Assembly (NCBI RefSeq): GCF_018304945.1
Contig: NZ_JAGQEE010000002.1
Location: 1 to 64,000, forward strand
From: Collimonas humicola
GTDB lineage: Bacteria > Pseudomonadota > Gammaproteobacteria > Burkholderiales > Burkholderiaceae_D
Length of the DNA stretch: 64,000 nt
Direction: 5' to 3'
The translations under genes and the position numbers were made by a program. The notes under the pieces were generated by a model. That model did no database searches, was not told where the DNA came from, and worked only from the letters and a program-made list of their open reading frames with translations. Shown in pieces: positions 1 to 8,512 of the stretch. Position 1 is the first letter of the stretch, and each line of letters starts with the position of its first letter.

Positions 1-60
1 CCAGTTACCCGGCTCGCGTCGCTGTCAAATCGTTTTGTTTGTCAGCAGCAGAGAGATGAG

Positions 61-89
61 ATTATGTAGCGTTTCAAGTTTTTCGTCAA
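61..89 (-). promoter_or_regulatory. Strong sigma-70 promoter of rRNA-operon type, reading out of the window
   Basis: On the minus strand a -35 element TTGACG and a -10 element CATAAT are separated by exactly 17 bases. A run of A/T tracts lies upstream (about 90-125), like an UP element. The sequence after the -10 (minus strand, about 60 down to 40) includes CTCTCTGCTGCTGAC, which I associate with the leaders of rrn operons in Burkholderiales. No gene follows inside the window, so the target, probably a 16S rRNA operon, lies to the left of position 1. The promoter match is direct; the rrn assignment is inference. Confidence 0.7.
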
Positions 90-295
90 CTACTTTTTTA
101 CTTCTTACCGAAAAACTTTTTACTCACCACAACCACTTCAACCCGCTTTTTTCCCGCAAACTTCGCGCCCAATTCAGCACCAATTCCTTGCTGCTGTTTC
201 GTTTCTTTCGCGTCGTTCTCAACGGGAGGCGAACTATAGCAACACCACCTCTTCCCCGCAAGTACTTTTAACCAAATTCTTTAAAATATTTCGAT
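90..295. other. AT-rich upstream region, no gene seen
   Basis: This stretch lies between the leftward promoter and the end of the methyltransferase gene. It is rich in short A and T tracts. The one open frame here (78 codons on the plus strand) has low-complexity Phe/Ser/Leu composition and no ribosome binding site, so I do not call it. Confidence 0.5.
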
Positions 296-1240
296 TTACC
301 TGTTTTTACCCAAATCCCAGCGCACGATGGACTCGCCGCCACTAGTAGTTTTGGGCACCGGCCGGAAAGCATGGCCATAGATGATCTCAAAGGTCAGCGG
401 CAATTTGCCATCCGCCCTGCGGCGCGCTTCCAGCGCAGCTTTAAGGCGCACGCCTGTCTCTCTACTTAATAAGCCGCGGCCACGCGTCGCCAGAGGGTTG
501 CCGCCCCAGGCTCTTACATCGGCCAGCAGTTTATCCACCGTGTCATAGGTGACGGTAATCGTTTCCATATCCATAACCGGCGTAGAGAAGCCAGCATTGA
601 CCAGCATGTCGCCGAAATCATGCATGTCCACGAACGGCAATATATGAGCGCCGTCATCGATGCCGGCAAATGCATTGCGCAGCTCCTTAAAGGTATCGGG
701 ACCGAAGCAGGAGAACATCAGCAATCCGTCCACCCTTAATATGCGGCGCCACTCGGCAAACACGCGGTCCGGCTGCGGATGCCAGTGCAGCGCCAGGTTC
801 GACCAGACCAGGTCGACCGTGTTAGGCGCCAGCGGTAACTGGGCGAAATCGCCGCACAGCAGCGCCGACGACAACTGCTCGCCGCTATTAGTAAACGGCA
901 GCCACTTTTTTAATAAGCGGTTGACCGACAGCTGCGCGCCCTGTCGTTGCTCTTTCGCCAACGACAGCATGGCGGGCGAAGCATCCAGTCCGATAATCGC
1001 GGCATCGGCAAAGCGCTGCTGCAATGTATATATATCGGGGCCGGCGCCGCAGCCGGCATCCAGCACCCGCTGCGGCGCCAGTTTCACCAGAGCGAGGCGC
1101 TCGTGCATGCGACTGGATATTTCCCGGCGCATGAACTCGGATTCGCGCACCAGTGCAGGCTGGGCAAACAGTTGGCGTACCCGGCGCAAGTCGATCGGGG
1201 CGCTTTGGCTGGTTTCAGAAGGAGGCAATGAGGTAGACAT
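296..1240 (-). CDS. bioC: SAM-dependent methyltransferase, BioC-like (malonyl-ACP O-methyltransferase)
   Basis: The 314-residue protein has a class I SAM methyltransferase fold. Motif I, VLDAGCGAGPD, lies at about residues 59-69. A GDFAQLPL segment and the VDLVWSNLALHW motif follow, typical of BioC and related Methyltransf_11 enzymes. BioC methylates the free carboxyl of malonyl-ACP so that fatty acid synthesis can make the pimeloyl moiety of biotin. The reading frame stays open far upstream, but the ATG at 1240 begins the conserved part, so I use it. A comF gene is divergent, a pairing also seen near bioC in pseudomonads. Other BioC-like methyltransferases exist, so the exact substrate is inferred. 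Confidence 0.8.
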   Translation of the reverse strand: MSTSLPPSETSQSAPIDLRRVRQLFAQPALVRESEFMRREISSRMHERLALVKLAPQRVLDAGCGAGPDIYTLQQRFADAAIIGLDASPAMLSLAKEQRQGAQLSVNRLLKKWLPFTNSGEQLSSALLCGDFAQLPLAPNTVDLVWSNLALHWHPQPDRVFAEWRRILRVDGLLMFSCFGPDTFKELRNAFAGIDDGAHILPFVDMHDFGDMLVNAGFSTPVMDMETITVTYDTVDKLLADVRAWGGNPLATRGRGLLSRETGVRLKAALEARRRADGKLPLTFEIIYGHAFRPVPKTTSGGESIVRWDLGKNR

Positions 1241-1359
1241 CAAAATCCGGCAGGTGAGATGAAATGCGATAATCGCCAGTAGTTTACACGCTTGATTGTA
1301 TGTAAGCTGGCCGCAGTGTCCTGATTCAATGCCCTGATTAACCAGAACGAGATTCGCCC

Positions 1360-2115
1360 TTGCCATTCCCCCGGCTACGACTATGGTCGCAACAGCAACT
1401 TGCCCGCATCCTGAACAGCATGCCGTCCTGCTGCGCCTTATGCGGGCAGAACGGCAAGCGCGTGATTTGCGACAGCTGCAGCAAGCGCTACTTTGCCGAC
1501 CGGCCGCGCCGCTGCGCCCAATGTGCAAATCCGCTGCCCCAGTCCGGCGGCGCCAGCCTGCTCCAGTGCGGCAACTGCCTGAAGCAGGCCAGGGCCTTCG
1601 ACGCCACTGTCGTTGTATGCGATTATGCTGCGCCGGTCGACCAACTGATCCTGGCGCTGAAATTCCGCGGCCAATTGGCGCTGGCGCCGGTGTTTGCGCA
1701 AATGCTGAGGGATGCCATGCTGCTGCAGGCAACAGCCGCCCGCTTGGAACTGCCGGAAATATTGATGGCGGTTCCACTCAGCGCACAGCGGCTGCAGCAG
1801 CGCGGCTTCAATCAGGCGCATGAGATAGCCAAGCCATTGGCGCGCCTGACCGGCATTCTCGTGCGCCACGATCTGTTGCAGCGGCAGCGCGACACCTTGC
1901 CGCAATCCATGGGGCTGGACCTGGAGCAGCGCCGCCGCAATTTGCGCCAGGCCTTTGTCATGGCGCCGGCGGCAAGCGCAAAAATCGACGGCTGCCATAT
2001 AGGCGTGGTCGACGATGTCATGACTACCGGCGAAACTTTGCACGCGCTGGCCAAGACCCTGCGCCGCCATGGTGCCCGCCGCATTACCAATTTCGTCTTC
2101 GCAAGAACCCCTTGA
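1360..2115 (+). CDS. comF: ComF family protein (double zinc ribbon plus phosphoribosyltransferase domain)
   Basis: The 251-residue protein starts with a four-cysteine double zinc ribbon (CALC...CDSC, then CAQC...CGNC) within about the first 75 residues. A type I phosphoribosyltransferase-like domain follows, with the PRPP-binding loop VVDDVMTTGETL near residue 210. ComF/GntX proteins act in DNA uptake in competent bacteria; their enzymatic role is poorly defined. The gene is divergent from the bioC-like gene and is followed after 42 bases by trmL on the same strand, so the two may be cotranscribed. Confidence 0.88.
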   Translation: MPFPRLRLWSQQQLARILNSMPSCCALCGQNGKRVICDSCSKRYFADRPRRCAQCANPLPQSGGASLLQCGNCLKQARAFDATVVVCDYAAPVDQLILALKFRGQLALAPVFAQMLRDAMLLQATAARLELPEILMAVPLSAQRLQQRGFNQAHEIAKPLARLTGILVRHDLLQRQRDTLPQSMGLDLEQRRRNLRQAFVMAPAASAKIDGCHIGVVDDVMTTGETLHALAKTLRRHGARRITNFVFARTP

Positions 2116-2157
2116 GCGGCTTGCGTCGCCATTACTATATAGAGAAGGAGAAGCAGA

Positions 2158-2640
2158 TTGTTCCACGTCGTCCTGGTTGAACCGGAAATTCCGCCGAATA
2201 CCGGCAACATCATTCGCCTGTGCGCCAATACCGGTGCGCAGCTGCACCTGATCGAGCCGCTCGGCTTTCCCCTCGATGATGCCAAGATGCGTCGCGCCGG
2301 CCTCGACTACCACGACTACGCCAGCATGAAGGTGCATGCGGATTGGGATGCCTTTGTCGCCAGCATGCGCGCAGCCGGCAGTTATGCGCCAGAGCGGATG
2401 TTTGCCATGACCACCCACGGCTCGACGCCGTTCGCCAGCCTGGCCTTTCTGCCGGGCGACGTCTTCGTGTTCGGTTCGGAAACTCGTGGCTTAGCGCCGA
2501 CGTTGCGCGAATCATTCGCGCCTGCGCAGCGCATCCGCCTGCCGATGCGACCGGATAACCGCAGCCTGAATCTGTCGAATACCGTGGCGGTGGTCGTGTA
2601 TGAAGCCTGGCGCCAGAACGGCTTCAGCGGCGGCGCCTGA
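2158..2640 (+). CDS. trmL: tRNA (cytidine/uridine(34)-2'-O)-methyltransferase TrmL
   Basis: A short SPOUT-family methyltransferase of 160 residues. It shows the N-terminal VEPEIPPNTGNIIRLC signature, the FGSETRGL loop, and the C-terminal SAM-knot segment MRPDNRSLNLSNTVAV. TrmL methylates the ribose of the wobble base in certain tRNA-Leu species. The start is a TTG at 2158, decided by the AGAAGGAG ribosome binding site at 2142-2149. No ATG is available near the conserved N-terminus. The gene follows comF closely. Confidence 0.92.
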   Translation: MFHVVLVEPEIPPNTGNIIRLCANTGAQLHLIEPLGFPLDDAKMRRAGLDYHDYASMKVHADWDAFVASMRAAGSYAPERMFAMTTHGSTPFASLAFLPGDVFVFGSETRGLAPTLRESFAPAQRIRLPMRPDNRSLNLSNTVAVVVYEAWRQNGFSGGA

Positions 2641-2762
2641 TAGACATCTCCATGAATGCAATCATAGTCGTGGCCGCATTGCTATAATCGTAAGCCATGC
2701 CACAGCAACCAGCACAACCCGCGCTTCGAGAACAATCTGCGCAATCTACCCAAAGGATCAGC

Positions 2763-3239
2763 ATGTCTTTACGTTCGGTTTCCCTGTTCTTCTGCGCGCT
2801 GGCGATCAGCGTGTCGACCCATGCCCACGAATACACAGTCGGCGCTTTGCATATCGGCCATCCTTACGCCCGCGCCACCGTGCCGGGCCAGCCCAGCGGC
2901 GGCGCCTTCCTCAGCATCGAGAACACCGGCAAGGACGCCGACAAGCTGATCGGCGTCAGTTCGCCGGCAGCCAAGAGCTCGGAGATCCACACCATGTCCA
3001 TGGATGGCAATGTCATGAAAATGCGCGAGGTCGGCGAGATTGAACTTGCGCCGGCCGCCACCGTCGACATGAAGCCGGGCAACGGCTATCACATCATGCT
3101 GATCGGCCTGACTCAGCCGTTGAAGGCGGGCGACAAGTTTCCGCTGACGCTGACCTTCCAGAAAGCCGGCAAGATCGAGGTATCGGTCAACGTCACGGAC
3201 ATGAGCGGCAAATCGGCCGAGACCATGCACCAGCACTGA
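2763..3239 (+). CDS. PCuAC family periplasmic copper chaperone
   Basis: The 158-residue protein begins with a Sec signal peptide ending near THA, at about residue 20. The mature part carries the copper-binding pattern of the PCuAC family: a His and Met pair (HTM) near residue 77, a Met cluster, and HIM about 34 residues later, with a His at the C-terminus. These proteins deliver Cu(I) to the CuA or CuB site of cytochrome oxidase. The ATG at 2763 has AAGGA just upstream. An upstream in-frame ATG at 2697 would put a charged, Gln-rich stretch before the signal peptide and is less likely. Confidence 0.88.
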   Translation: MSLRSVSLFFCALAISVSTHAHEYTVGALHIGHPYARATVPGQPSGGAFLSIENTGKDADKLIGVSSPAAKSSEIHTMSMDGNVMKMREVGEIELAPAATVDMKPGNGYHIMLIGLTQPLKAGDKFPLTLTFQKAGKIEVSVNVTDMSGKSAETMHQH

Positions 3240-3257
3240 GCAGCTGACCTGGGCAAT

Positions 3258-3284
3258 AAAAAAGCGCGGAATCCGCGCTTTTTT
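3258..3284 (+). terminator. Bidirectional rho-independent terminator
   Basis: A GC-rich hairpin (GCGCGGA / TCCGCGC) is flanked by six A on the left and six T on the right, so it can stop transcription from both sides. It sits between the convergent PCuAC gene and rfaE2. Confidence 0.9.
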
Positions 3285-3302
3285 CGTCTGATGCCACTGT
3301 TG

Positions 3303-3782
3303 TCACGTGCCTTGCCGCACCTTGTCCAGCAATTTGCTGGTAGAACGGTCATGGGCAAAGGCGATGGCGACCACCTGGCCTCCGTAGGCCAGCACGGCCT
3401 GGCCTTCCGGGATCGCATCCATCTGATAATCGCCGCCTTTGACATACACGCCGGGCCGCGCTTCCTGCACCACCTCCAGCGCCGTATCTTCATCAAACTC
3501 GACCACCAGGCTGACCGCTTCCAGCGCCGCCAGCACTGCCATGCGGTCGGCGCAGGTATTGATCGGACGGTCGTCGCCCTTGCCCAGGCGCTTGACTGAA
3601 GCATCGGTATTCACCGCGACCACCAGCGACGCCCCTTGCTCGCGCGCCTGCGCCAGATAGGTGACGTGGCCGCGATGCAGGATGTCGAACACACCGTTGG
3701 TCAGCACCACCGGCTGCGGCAGAGCGGCAACGCGCGCTGTCAATTCGGCGCGGGTACAAAGCTTGTTTTCAAATGTAGGCAT
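3303..3782 (-). CDS. rfaE2: D-glycero-beta-D-manno-heptose 1-phosphate adenylyltransferase
   Basis: The 159-residue protein is the stand-alone nucleotidyltransferase half of HldE. It has the cytidylyltransferase-type motif GVFDILHRGHVTYL (HxGH at about residues 36-39), followed by DRPIN and the VKGGDY segment. It activates heptose 1-phosphate with ATP for the ADP-heptose used in the LPS inner core. The kinase half (rfaE1) is not in the window, so the activities are split as in many betaproteobacteria. The ATG at 3782 starts the conserved part; the in-frame extension upstream runs through a terminator hairpin and is rejected. Confidence 0.93.
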   Translation of the reverse strand: MPTFENKLCTRAELTARVAALPQPVVLTNGVFDILHRGHVTYLAQAREQGASLVVAVNTDASVKRLGKGDDRPINTCADRMAVLAALEAVSLVVEFDEDTALEVVQEARPGVYVKGGDYQMDAIPEGQAVLAYGGQVVAIAFAHDRSTSKLLDKVRQGT

Positions 3783-3790
3783 GGAGAGTA

Positions 3791-3816
3791 TAAAAAAAGC
3801 CGCAACAACGCGGCTT
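3791..3816 (-). terminator. Rho-independent terminator of the ferritin-like gene
   Basis: On the minus strand the stem AAGCCGC / GCGGCTT is followed by a run of seven T. It ends the transcript of the ferritin-like gene and lies only a few bases before the rfaE2 start. Confidence 0.75.
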
Positions 3817-3876
3817 GATATCAATGACGGTCCGGGAGGCGGCGCAGAAAAACCTGGCCGCCGATGCTCCCGGTGA

Positions 3877-4731
3877 TCAGACTGCTTCCGCCGACTTCAG
3901 CGCCAGGCGCGCAACCACTTCCTTGCGATAACGGTTCAGTTCCTGCACGGTGTCGAAAGTGCGTTCAAACAGCAGGGACATATTGTGCAGAATGCGATCG
4001 ACCACTTTCTTTTCCCATACGCCGTCGAACTTGATCTGGTCGTCCAGCCAGCGCTCCAGCCATTCCGGATCCGGCAGGCGGCTTTGCACCGTGTCGTTCG
4101 GGAACAGCGACTGGTTGACGTGCAGATTGGTCGGGTGCAACGGCTTTTCGGTGCGGCGCGCCGACGCCATCAGGACGCCGATCTTGGCAAATGCGGCCGA
4201 AGCGCTGTCGCCTACTTCAGACAAGGCCTTCTTCATGTAGCGCAGATAAGCGCCGCCGTGGCGTGCTTCATCCTGGCTGATGATCTTGTAGATCTGCTTG
4301 ATCACCGGCTCGGTGTGCCAGTCGGAGGCGCAACGGTACCAGTGATTGAGGCGGATTTCGCCGCAGAAATGCATCATCAGGGTTTCCAGCGCCGGCGCCG
4401 GATCGAATTCGAAACGCACATTGTCCAGCTCGGCTTCGGTAGGCACCAGCTCAGGCCGGAAGCGGCGCAGGTATTCCATCAGCACCAGCGAGTGCTTTTG
4501 CTCTTCGAAGAACCAGACCGACATGAAAGCGCAAAAATCGCTGTCGCCGTGGTTGTCACGCAAAAACATCTCGGTTGCAGGCAGCGCCGACCATTCCGTA
4601 ATCGCATTCATACGAATAGTTTGAGCTTGTTCGTCGGACAGCTGGGTGGCATCAAACTTGTCCCATGGAATATCGGTCTCCATGTTCCAGCGGACTTGTT
4701 CAAGCGATTTAAACAGTTCTGGATACAGCAT
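3877..4731 (-). CDS. Ferritin-like diiron protein, related to acyl-ACP desaturases
   Basis: This 284-residue, mainly helical protein carries two ExxH-type iron motifs: EEQKH near residue 80 and DEARH near residue 158. An extra Glu lies in WSALPATEMF (about residue 52) and another in CGEIRLNHW (about residue 127). That spacing matches ferritin-like diiron carboxylate proteins and most resembles the soluble acyl-ACP desaturase group. The substrate is unknown; it could be a desaturase, a hydroxylase or a non-catalytic ferritin relative. The ATG at 4731 is chosen because AAGG lies at good spacing; a TTG five codons upstream is the alternative. It stands alone with its own terminator. Confidence 0.7.
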   Translation of the reverse strand: MLYPELFKSLEQVRWNMETDIPWDKFDATQLSDEQAQTIRMNAITEWSALPATEMFLRDNHGDSDFCAFMSVWFFEEQKHSLVLMEYLRRFRPELVPTEAELDNVRFEFDPAPALETLMMHFCGEIRLNHWYRCASDWHTEPVIKQIYKIISQDEARHGGAYLRYMKKALSEVGDSASAAFAKIGVLMASARRTEKPLHPTNLHVNQSLFPNDTVQSRLPDPEWLERWLDDQIKFDGVWEKKVVDRILHNMSLLFERTFDTVQELNRYRKEVVARLALKSAEAV

Positions 4732-4746
4732 ACATACCTTAAGCAA

Positions 4747-5007
4747 GTGAGTTAACTGTTCGATTTTACCAAGAATTTGTTACAAGGCCGTTTATAAACC
4801 TGCCGACCAGCCTTTTTTTGCTGGAAATTTGGCTTAAATCACAACAAAGTCAATGGGTCGTTTAGAGTTTTTAGTCGATCCGAAGCCCGTCTCCCGGATT
4901 GTCCTATTCGCAAGCTGCGGAAAAAGAGCTTTCTCCATCGCCACGCTACCGCAATAAAAACAGTTGGCCAAGCAGCCACTTTCAAGTCCGAGGCCTGGAT
5001 ATCGCAC
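4747..5007. other. Non-coding stretch upstream of the ferritin-like gene
   Basis: No gene, tRNA or hairpin with a T-run is visible. The part next to position 4747 is AT-rich and presumably holds the promoter of the ferritin-like gene. The right end may contain further decayed sequence belonging to the pseudogene that starts near 5008. Confidence 0.4.
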
Positions 5008-5148
5008 ACAACTTGCTACAGTAGCGCCAGACTTACTGCGTCGACAGGCTTCCTAGACTTCAATCATGGCACTTATCCGAAGCTAGTCAAGCTGTCCGAA
5101 GAACGCGACATTGCCACAATGGCAACCGACACGTCATATCCCGTCATG
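5008..5148 (+). pseudogene. Decayed fragment of a FAD-dependent amine-oxidase-like protein
   Basis: In one plus-strand frame the segment from about 5041 translates to STGFLDFNHGTYPKLVKLSE and continues to ERDIATMATDTSYPVMM. This matches the pattern of NAD(P)/FAD-dependent amine-oxidase-like proteins, which have a TGF-V-FN--TYP-L--L---G---SDMSF block. There is no start codon context, no N-terminal Rossmann GxGxxG and no C-terminal part. The frame drifts into unrelated sequence after about 5148 and stops near 5223. I read it as the remnant of a deleted gene. The translation is direct; the family match is from memory of the motif. Confidence 0.5.
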
Positions 5149-5218
5149 ATGGCGGCCGGTTTTGAACAGCGCGCAATTTTCCAAGCCCGCGCGCTGCGCG
5201 CATGCTGCGCAGCAGCTC

Positions 5219-5884
5219 TTATTTAGAGGCCGGTTTGGCTTTCGTTGTTGCCGCTTTTGTCTTGCCGGCGACAGTGCCGCCAGCTTTTTTTACGGCAGGC
5301 TTGCTGCGCGGCTTGGTGCGGCTCTTGCCATCATTCCCAGCTGCCGTTCCTGAGGCCGGCTTCGCCATTTTCTCCGCCGCCGCCACGCTGTTCACCGCTT
5401 GCTTGAACTGGTTTTGCAACAGGTCCCACCAGGCATTGGCATTTCCTGTTGAAGGCGGGACAGCAGCGGCTTCCGGCGCCGGCGTTGCAGGCGGCTCCGG
5501 CTCCTGCTCTTTCGCTGCCGGCGCCGCATCGGCACTTGGCGCCGGGTTCATGAATGAAAACGGAAAACCCGAGGGCATGGCCCATGCGTTCGCAGCCGGT
5601 TCATCGCCATTCTCTTCCGCCGGCTGATTGACGGCGCCCATTGCCCGCAGCGCCGACAGCGTCGCGCTCTGCACTTCGAGCGCCTGGATGGTGGTGCGCA
5701 ACATGTTCAGGTTGAGATTCAGCCATGACTCCACCGCCTTCAGATCGGTGATCTTCTTGTTGATCTCTTCCACCGACAAGGTCGGCACGACCATGCCCGG
5801 CACGCCCATCCCGCCCCACATCTTCTTGATGAATTCAAGACTGTCCTGCATTGCGTCCGCTCCTGGAATACTAGAACCGCTCAT
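5219..5884 (-). CDS. phaM: PhaM family polyhydroxyalkanoate granule regulatory protein
   Basis: The 221-residue protein has an N-terminal helical region with the block FIKKMWGGMGVPGM and the LSVEEINKKITDLKAVESWL segment (about residues 16-60), followed by LRTTIQALEVQSATL. The C-terminal third is rich in Ala, Lys and Pro, with AAK-like repeats typical of DNA- and granule-binding tails. In Cupriavidus, PhaM activates PHA synthase and tethers PHA granules to the nucleoid. The ATG at 5884 is preferred because AAGGAG lies seven bases upstream; a TTG two codons earlier is too close to it. The solute-binding gene is directly upstream on the same strand. Confidence 0.85.
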   Translation of the reverse strand: MSGSSIPGADAMQDSLEFIKKMWGGMGVPGMVVPTLSVEEINKKITDLKAVESWLNLNLNMLRTTIQALEVQSATLSALRAMGAVNQPAEENGDEPAANAWAMPSGFPFSFMNPAPSADAAPAAKEQEPEPPATPAPEAAAVPPSTGNANAWWDLLQNQFKQAVNSVAAAEKMAKPASGTAAGNDGKSRTKPRSKPAVKKAGGTVAGKTKAATTKAKPASK

Positions 5885-5929
5885 CGCCAATCTCCTTCAA
5901 GGAAAATCCATCTTACCGCTACTTCCGCC

Positions 5930-7228
5930 TCAGGGGCGCTGCATCTTGCAGGTGGTGGGCAGCGCCGTCGCCGCCGGCGCCAGATAGCGCTCGGTCTTGA
6001 AGCCATAGCCACTGCCTTCATTGTCAAAGCGGATGCCGCCGTCGGCAAGCTTTTGCATCACCGCCACATACAGCGGCTGGATCAATTGATGGTCGCTGGC
6101 ACGCATGCTTGCCTCGTGAAATTTACTCTTGTATTGCGCCCCTTCAAGTGCCCGCGCCACCGCCGCCGCCTCCGTGGACTGGGCCTTCTCGATGGCATTC
6201 GCCAGCATGTCTATCATGACATCCATGCGCAAAAACATATAGTCATCTTTCGGCTGCGGAAAGCGCTGCCGGAAACTGCGGTAGAAAACATCGCTGGCGG
6301 CATCCTGGACGCCGTCGGCAATATTCGAATGCCACTCCGCAACCGCACGCACCGTCCCCACACCTGCATCGCCGATGGCAGCCGGCGCGCCCAGGCTGTT
6401 GGCATAGAAAGTATAGAACTTGAGATGCAAGCCGGCTTCCTTGGCGGCTTTCACCAACAGGGTCAGGTCATTGCCCCAATTGCCGGTGATGACCGTATCG
6501 GCGCCGCTGGCGCGGATCTTAGCGATGTAAGGCGCGAAATCCTTAACCTTGCCGATCGGATGCAATTCATCGCCGACGATCTTGATGTCCGGCCGCGCCG
6601 CCAGCAGCTGCCGGCGCGCGGCCTTGGCCACCTGCTGGCCGAAACTGTAATCCTGGCCGATCAGGTAAACGCTTTTCGCCTTGTCGTCGCTTTTGATAAC
6701 TTCCACCAGCGCCTGCATGCGCATATCGGCATTGGCATCGAAACGGAAATGCCAGAAGCTGCATTTTTCATTGGTCAGCGCCGGATCGACCGCCGAATAG
6801 TTCATGAACAACACGCGATTGCCGGGTGTCCGGACATTGTGCTTGTTGATCGCCTCGACCAGCGCGCCCGCCACCGCGGAGCTATTACCTTCCAGCACGA
6901 AGGGGATTTTCTGGTCAGTCAATTGCTTCAGCTGCAACAAGGCGTCTTCCACTCCTTGTTTGCTGTCGAACACCGTCAGGCTGAGAGGATGGCGGCCGTC
7001 CGGCAAGCGCACGCCGCCGCGCGCATTGACCTGCTCCACCGCGAAGCGGATATTGTGCTCCACCGCCTCGCCGGCATTGGCGAACGGGCCCGACATGCCT
7101 TCGATCATGCCCAGCCGGATCGGCGCCAGCATGGCGGGAGCCGCGGCCAGGACCAGCGGCGGCATGAGCCCGCCGGCCAGCATGAATGCCAGCGCCAGGC
7201 TGGCGGTGAAACGTGATCGGTACGACAT
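5930..7228 (-). CDS. ABC transporter substrate-binding protein, branched-chain amino acid (LivK) type
   Basis: The 432-residue protein has a Sec signal peptide (hydrophobic core LALAFMLAGGLMPPLVLA) and then the Peripla_BP_6 fold. It starts IRLGMIEGMSGPFANAGE and includes the DQKIPFVLEGNSSAV and YLIGQDYSFGQQVAKAA segments. It should bind an amino acid or similar small ligand in the periplasm. No permease or ATPase gene is next to it, so it is an orphan binding protein whose partners must be elsewhere. The ligand cannot be read from the sequence. It lies 45 bases upstream of phaM on the same strand. Confidence 0.85.
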   Translation of the reverse strand: MSYRSRFTASLALAFMLAGGLMPPLVLAAAPAMLAPIRLGMIEGMSGPFANAGEAVEHNIRFAVEQVNARGGVRLPDGRHPLSLTVFDSKQGVEDALLQLKQLTDQKIPFVLEGNSSAVAGALVEAINKHNVRTPGNRVLFMNYSAVDPALTNEKCSFWHFRFDANADMRMQALVEVIKSDDKAKSVYLIGQDYSFGQQVAKAARRQLLAARPDIKIVGDELHPIGKVKDFAPYIAKIRASGADTVITGNWGNDLTLLVKAAKEAGLHLKFYTFYANSLGAPAAIGDAGVGTVRAVAEWHSNIADGVQDAASDVFYRSFRQRFPQPKDDYMFLRMDVMIDMLANAIEKAQSTEAAAVARALEGAQYKSKFHEASMRASDHQLIQPLYVAVMQKLADGGIRFDNEGSGYGFKTERYLAPAATALPTTCKMQRP

Positions 7229-7325
7229 CGGTAACTATTCCAGTTTGATGTAAGTCCGATATTTTACGTTGTTTATTGCATACTCTTGCGCCGGCGGGAG
7301 TGAATCTGGACGGATCGTTTACACT

Positions 7326-8477
7326 ATGCGGATGTCGTCTTCCTCCAAATACACCTCAACACCGCGTTTTACCTTTGGCAGCCGGCGCCGCTGGCTGTGG
7401 GTATTGCTGCTCACTGCTTTGCTGCACATCCTGCTGATCATATGGGGCGGCCGTCAGTTCAACGCACCGTTGTCGGTGGAACGGCGCGATCACATCGTGA
7501 TGACCAATATCGCTGCCTTGCCGCCGGTGGAAAAACCGGTGCTGTTGCCGCAAGAACCAAAGCCGCAGCCGAAACCGAGCCCACGACCGCGTCCGGTTGC
7601 CGCAGCCAAACCCCGTCCGGCTCCCGAACCCGCGGTGGAAGTGCCGGATACGCCGATCAGGGAAACCGTGACGCCTAACGTCGATGCCCAGCCGGCCGAC
7701 GCAGCCACGGCTGATGCAGCTGCCGGCGCCGCCGAGGCCAAACCGCCGATGGAACATCCCGGACTGGCGGAACCTGCGAAGGTCACTCCCGCTGCCGGCA
7801 AGCATTATCAAACCAGTGCGCCGCCTTCAGCTGAACTGAAATACGCCGTGGAAGCCTTGCAAAAGGGTCAGAACTATCATGGCAGCGGTAAAATCACCTG
7901 GCAAACCGATGGCGGCAGCTACACCATCAATGGCGAAGCTGGCGCCTTGTTCTTCACTGTTCTGGATTTCAAGAGCGAAGGCGAATTCAATGGCTTTGGC
8001 GTCGCGCCCATCACCTACACGCAAAAGCGTTTCCGCAAACCGGCGACGAAAACCACTTTTCACCGCGAACTCAACCAGATTGTCTTTTCGTCTTCGGGCA
8101 ACAAATATCCACGCAGCGGCGGCGAGCAGGACCGCGCCAGCGTAGTGTGGCAACTGGCGAGCATCGGCCGCGGCGACAGCTCGCAATTTGTGCCGGGCGC
8201 TGTGATCGACCTGTTTGTCGCCGGTCCGCTGGATGCCGAAACCTGGCGCATGCAGATCGTCGGCCAGGAAAAAATCGATGTCGACGGCGACCAGCGCGCA
8301 GTCTGGCATGTGATCCGCATTCCCGAGCCTGGCTCGCACGAACAGCGGCTGGACATCTGGCTGTCGCCGCAACAGGAATGGTATCCGGTCAAATTGCGCT
8401 TTACCGAAACCGACGGCGACTACCTCGACATGTCGCTGTCCAAGCTGAAGCAGCTGGATCCAAACGCACTGAATTAG
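7326..8477 (+). CDS. DUF3108 protein with a TonB-like N-terminal anchor and Pro-rich linker
   Basis: The 383-residue protein has a single membrane anchor (WLWVLLLTALLHILLIIWG, about residues 22-40) with a histidine inside the helix. A Pro/Lys/Arg-rich stretch runs over about residues 60-150, and a C-terminal DUF3108 domain occupies about residues 160-383. The anchor plus proline-rich periplasmic spacer looks like TonB or TolA, but the end domain is not a TonB C-terminal domain. Function is unknown; a periplasmic envelope role is inferred. The ATG at 7326 is chosen; a TTG at 7269 is also in frame. The next gene is a paralogue of its C-terminal domain. Confidence 0.72.
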   Translation: MRMSSSSKYTSTPRFTFGSRRRWLWVLLLTALLHILLIIWGGRQFNAPLSVERRDHIVMTNIAALPPVEKPVLLPQEPKPQPKPSPRPRPVAAAKPRPAPEPAVEVPDTPIRETVTPNVDAQPADAATADAAAGAAEAKPPMEHPGLAEPAKVTPAAGKHYQTSAPPSAELKYAVEALQKGQNYHGSGKITWQTDGGSYTINGEAGALFFTVLDFKSEGEFNGFGVAPITYTQKRFRKPATKTTFHRELNQIVFSSSGNKYPRSGGEQDRASVVWQLASIGRGDSSQFVPGAVIDLFVAGPLDAETWRMQIVGQEKIDVDGDQRAVWHVIRIPEPGSHEQRLDIWLSPQQEWYPVKLRFTETDGDYLDMSLSKLKQLDPNALN

Positions 8478-8512
8478 ACCAAGCTGGTGAACCAGCATTT
8501 TTTTGGGAAATC

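Noticed and set aside
35-271. 78-codon open frame at the left edge
   Set aside because: It crosses the rRNA-type promoter, has low-complexity composition and no ribosome binding site.
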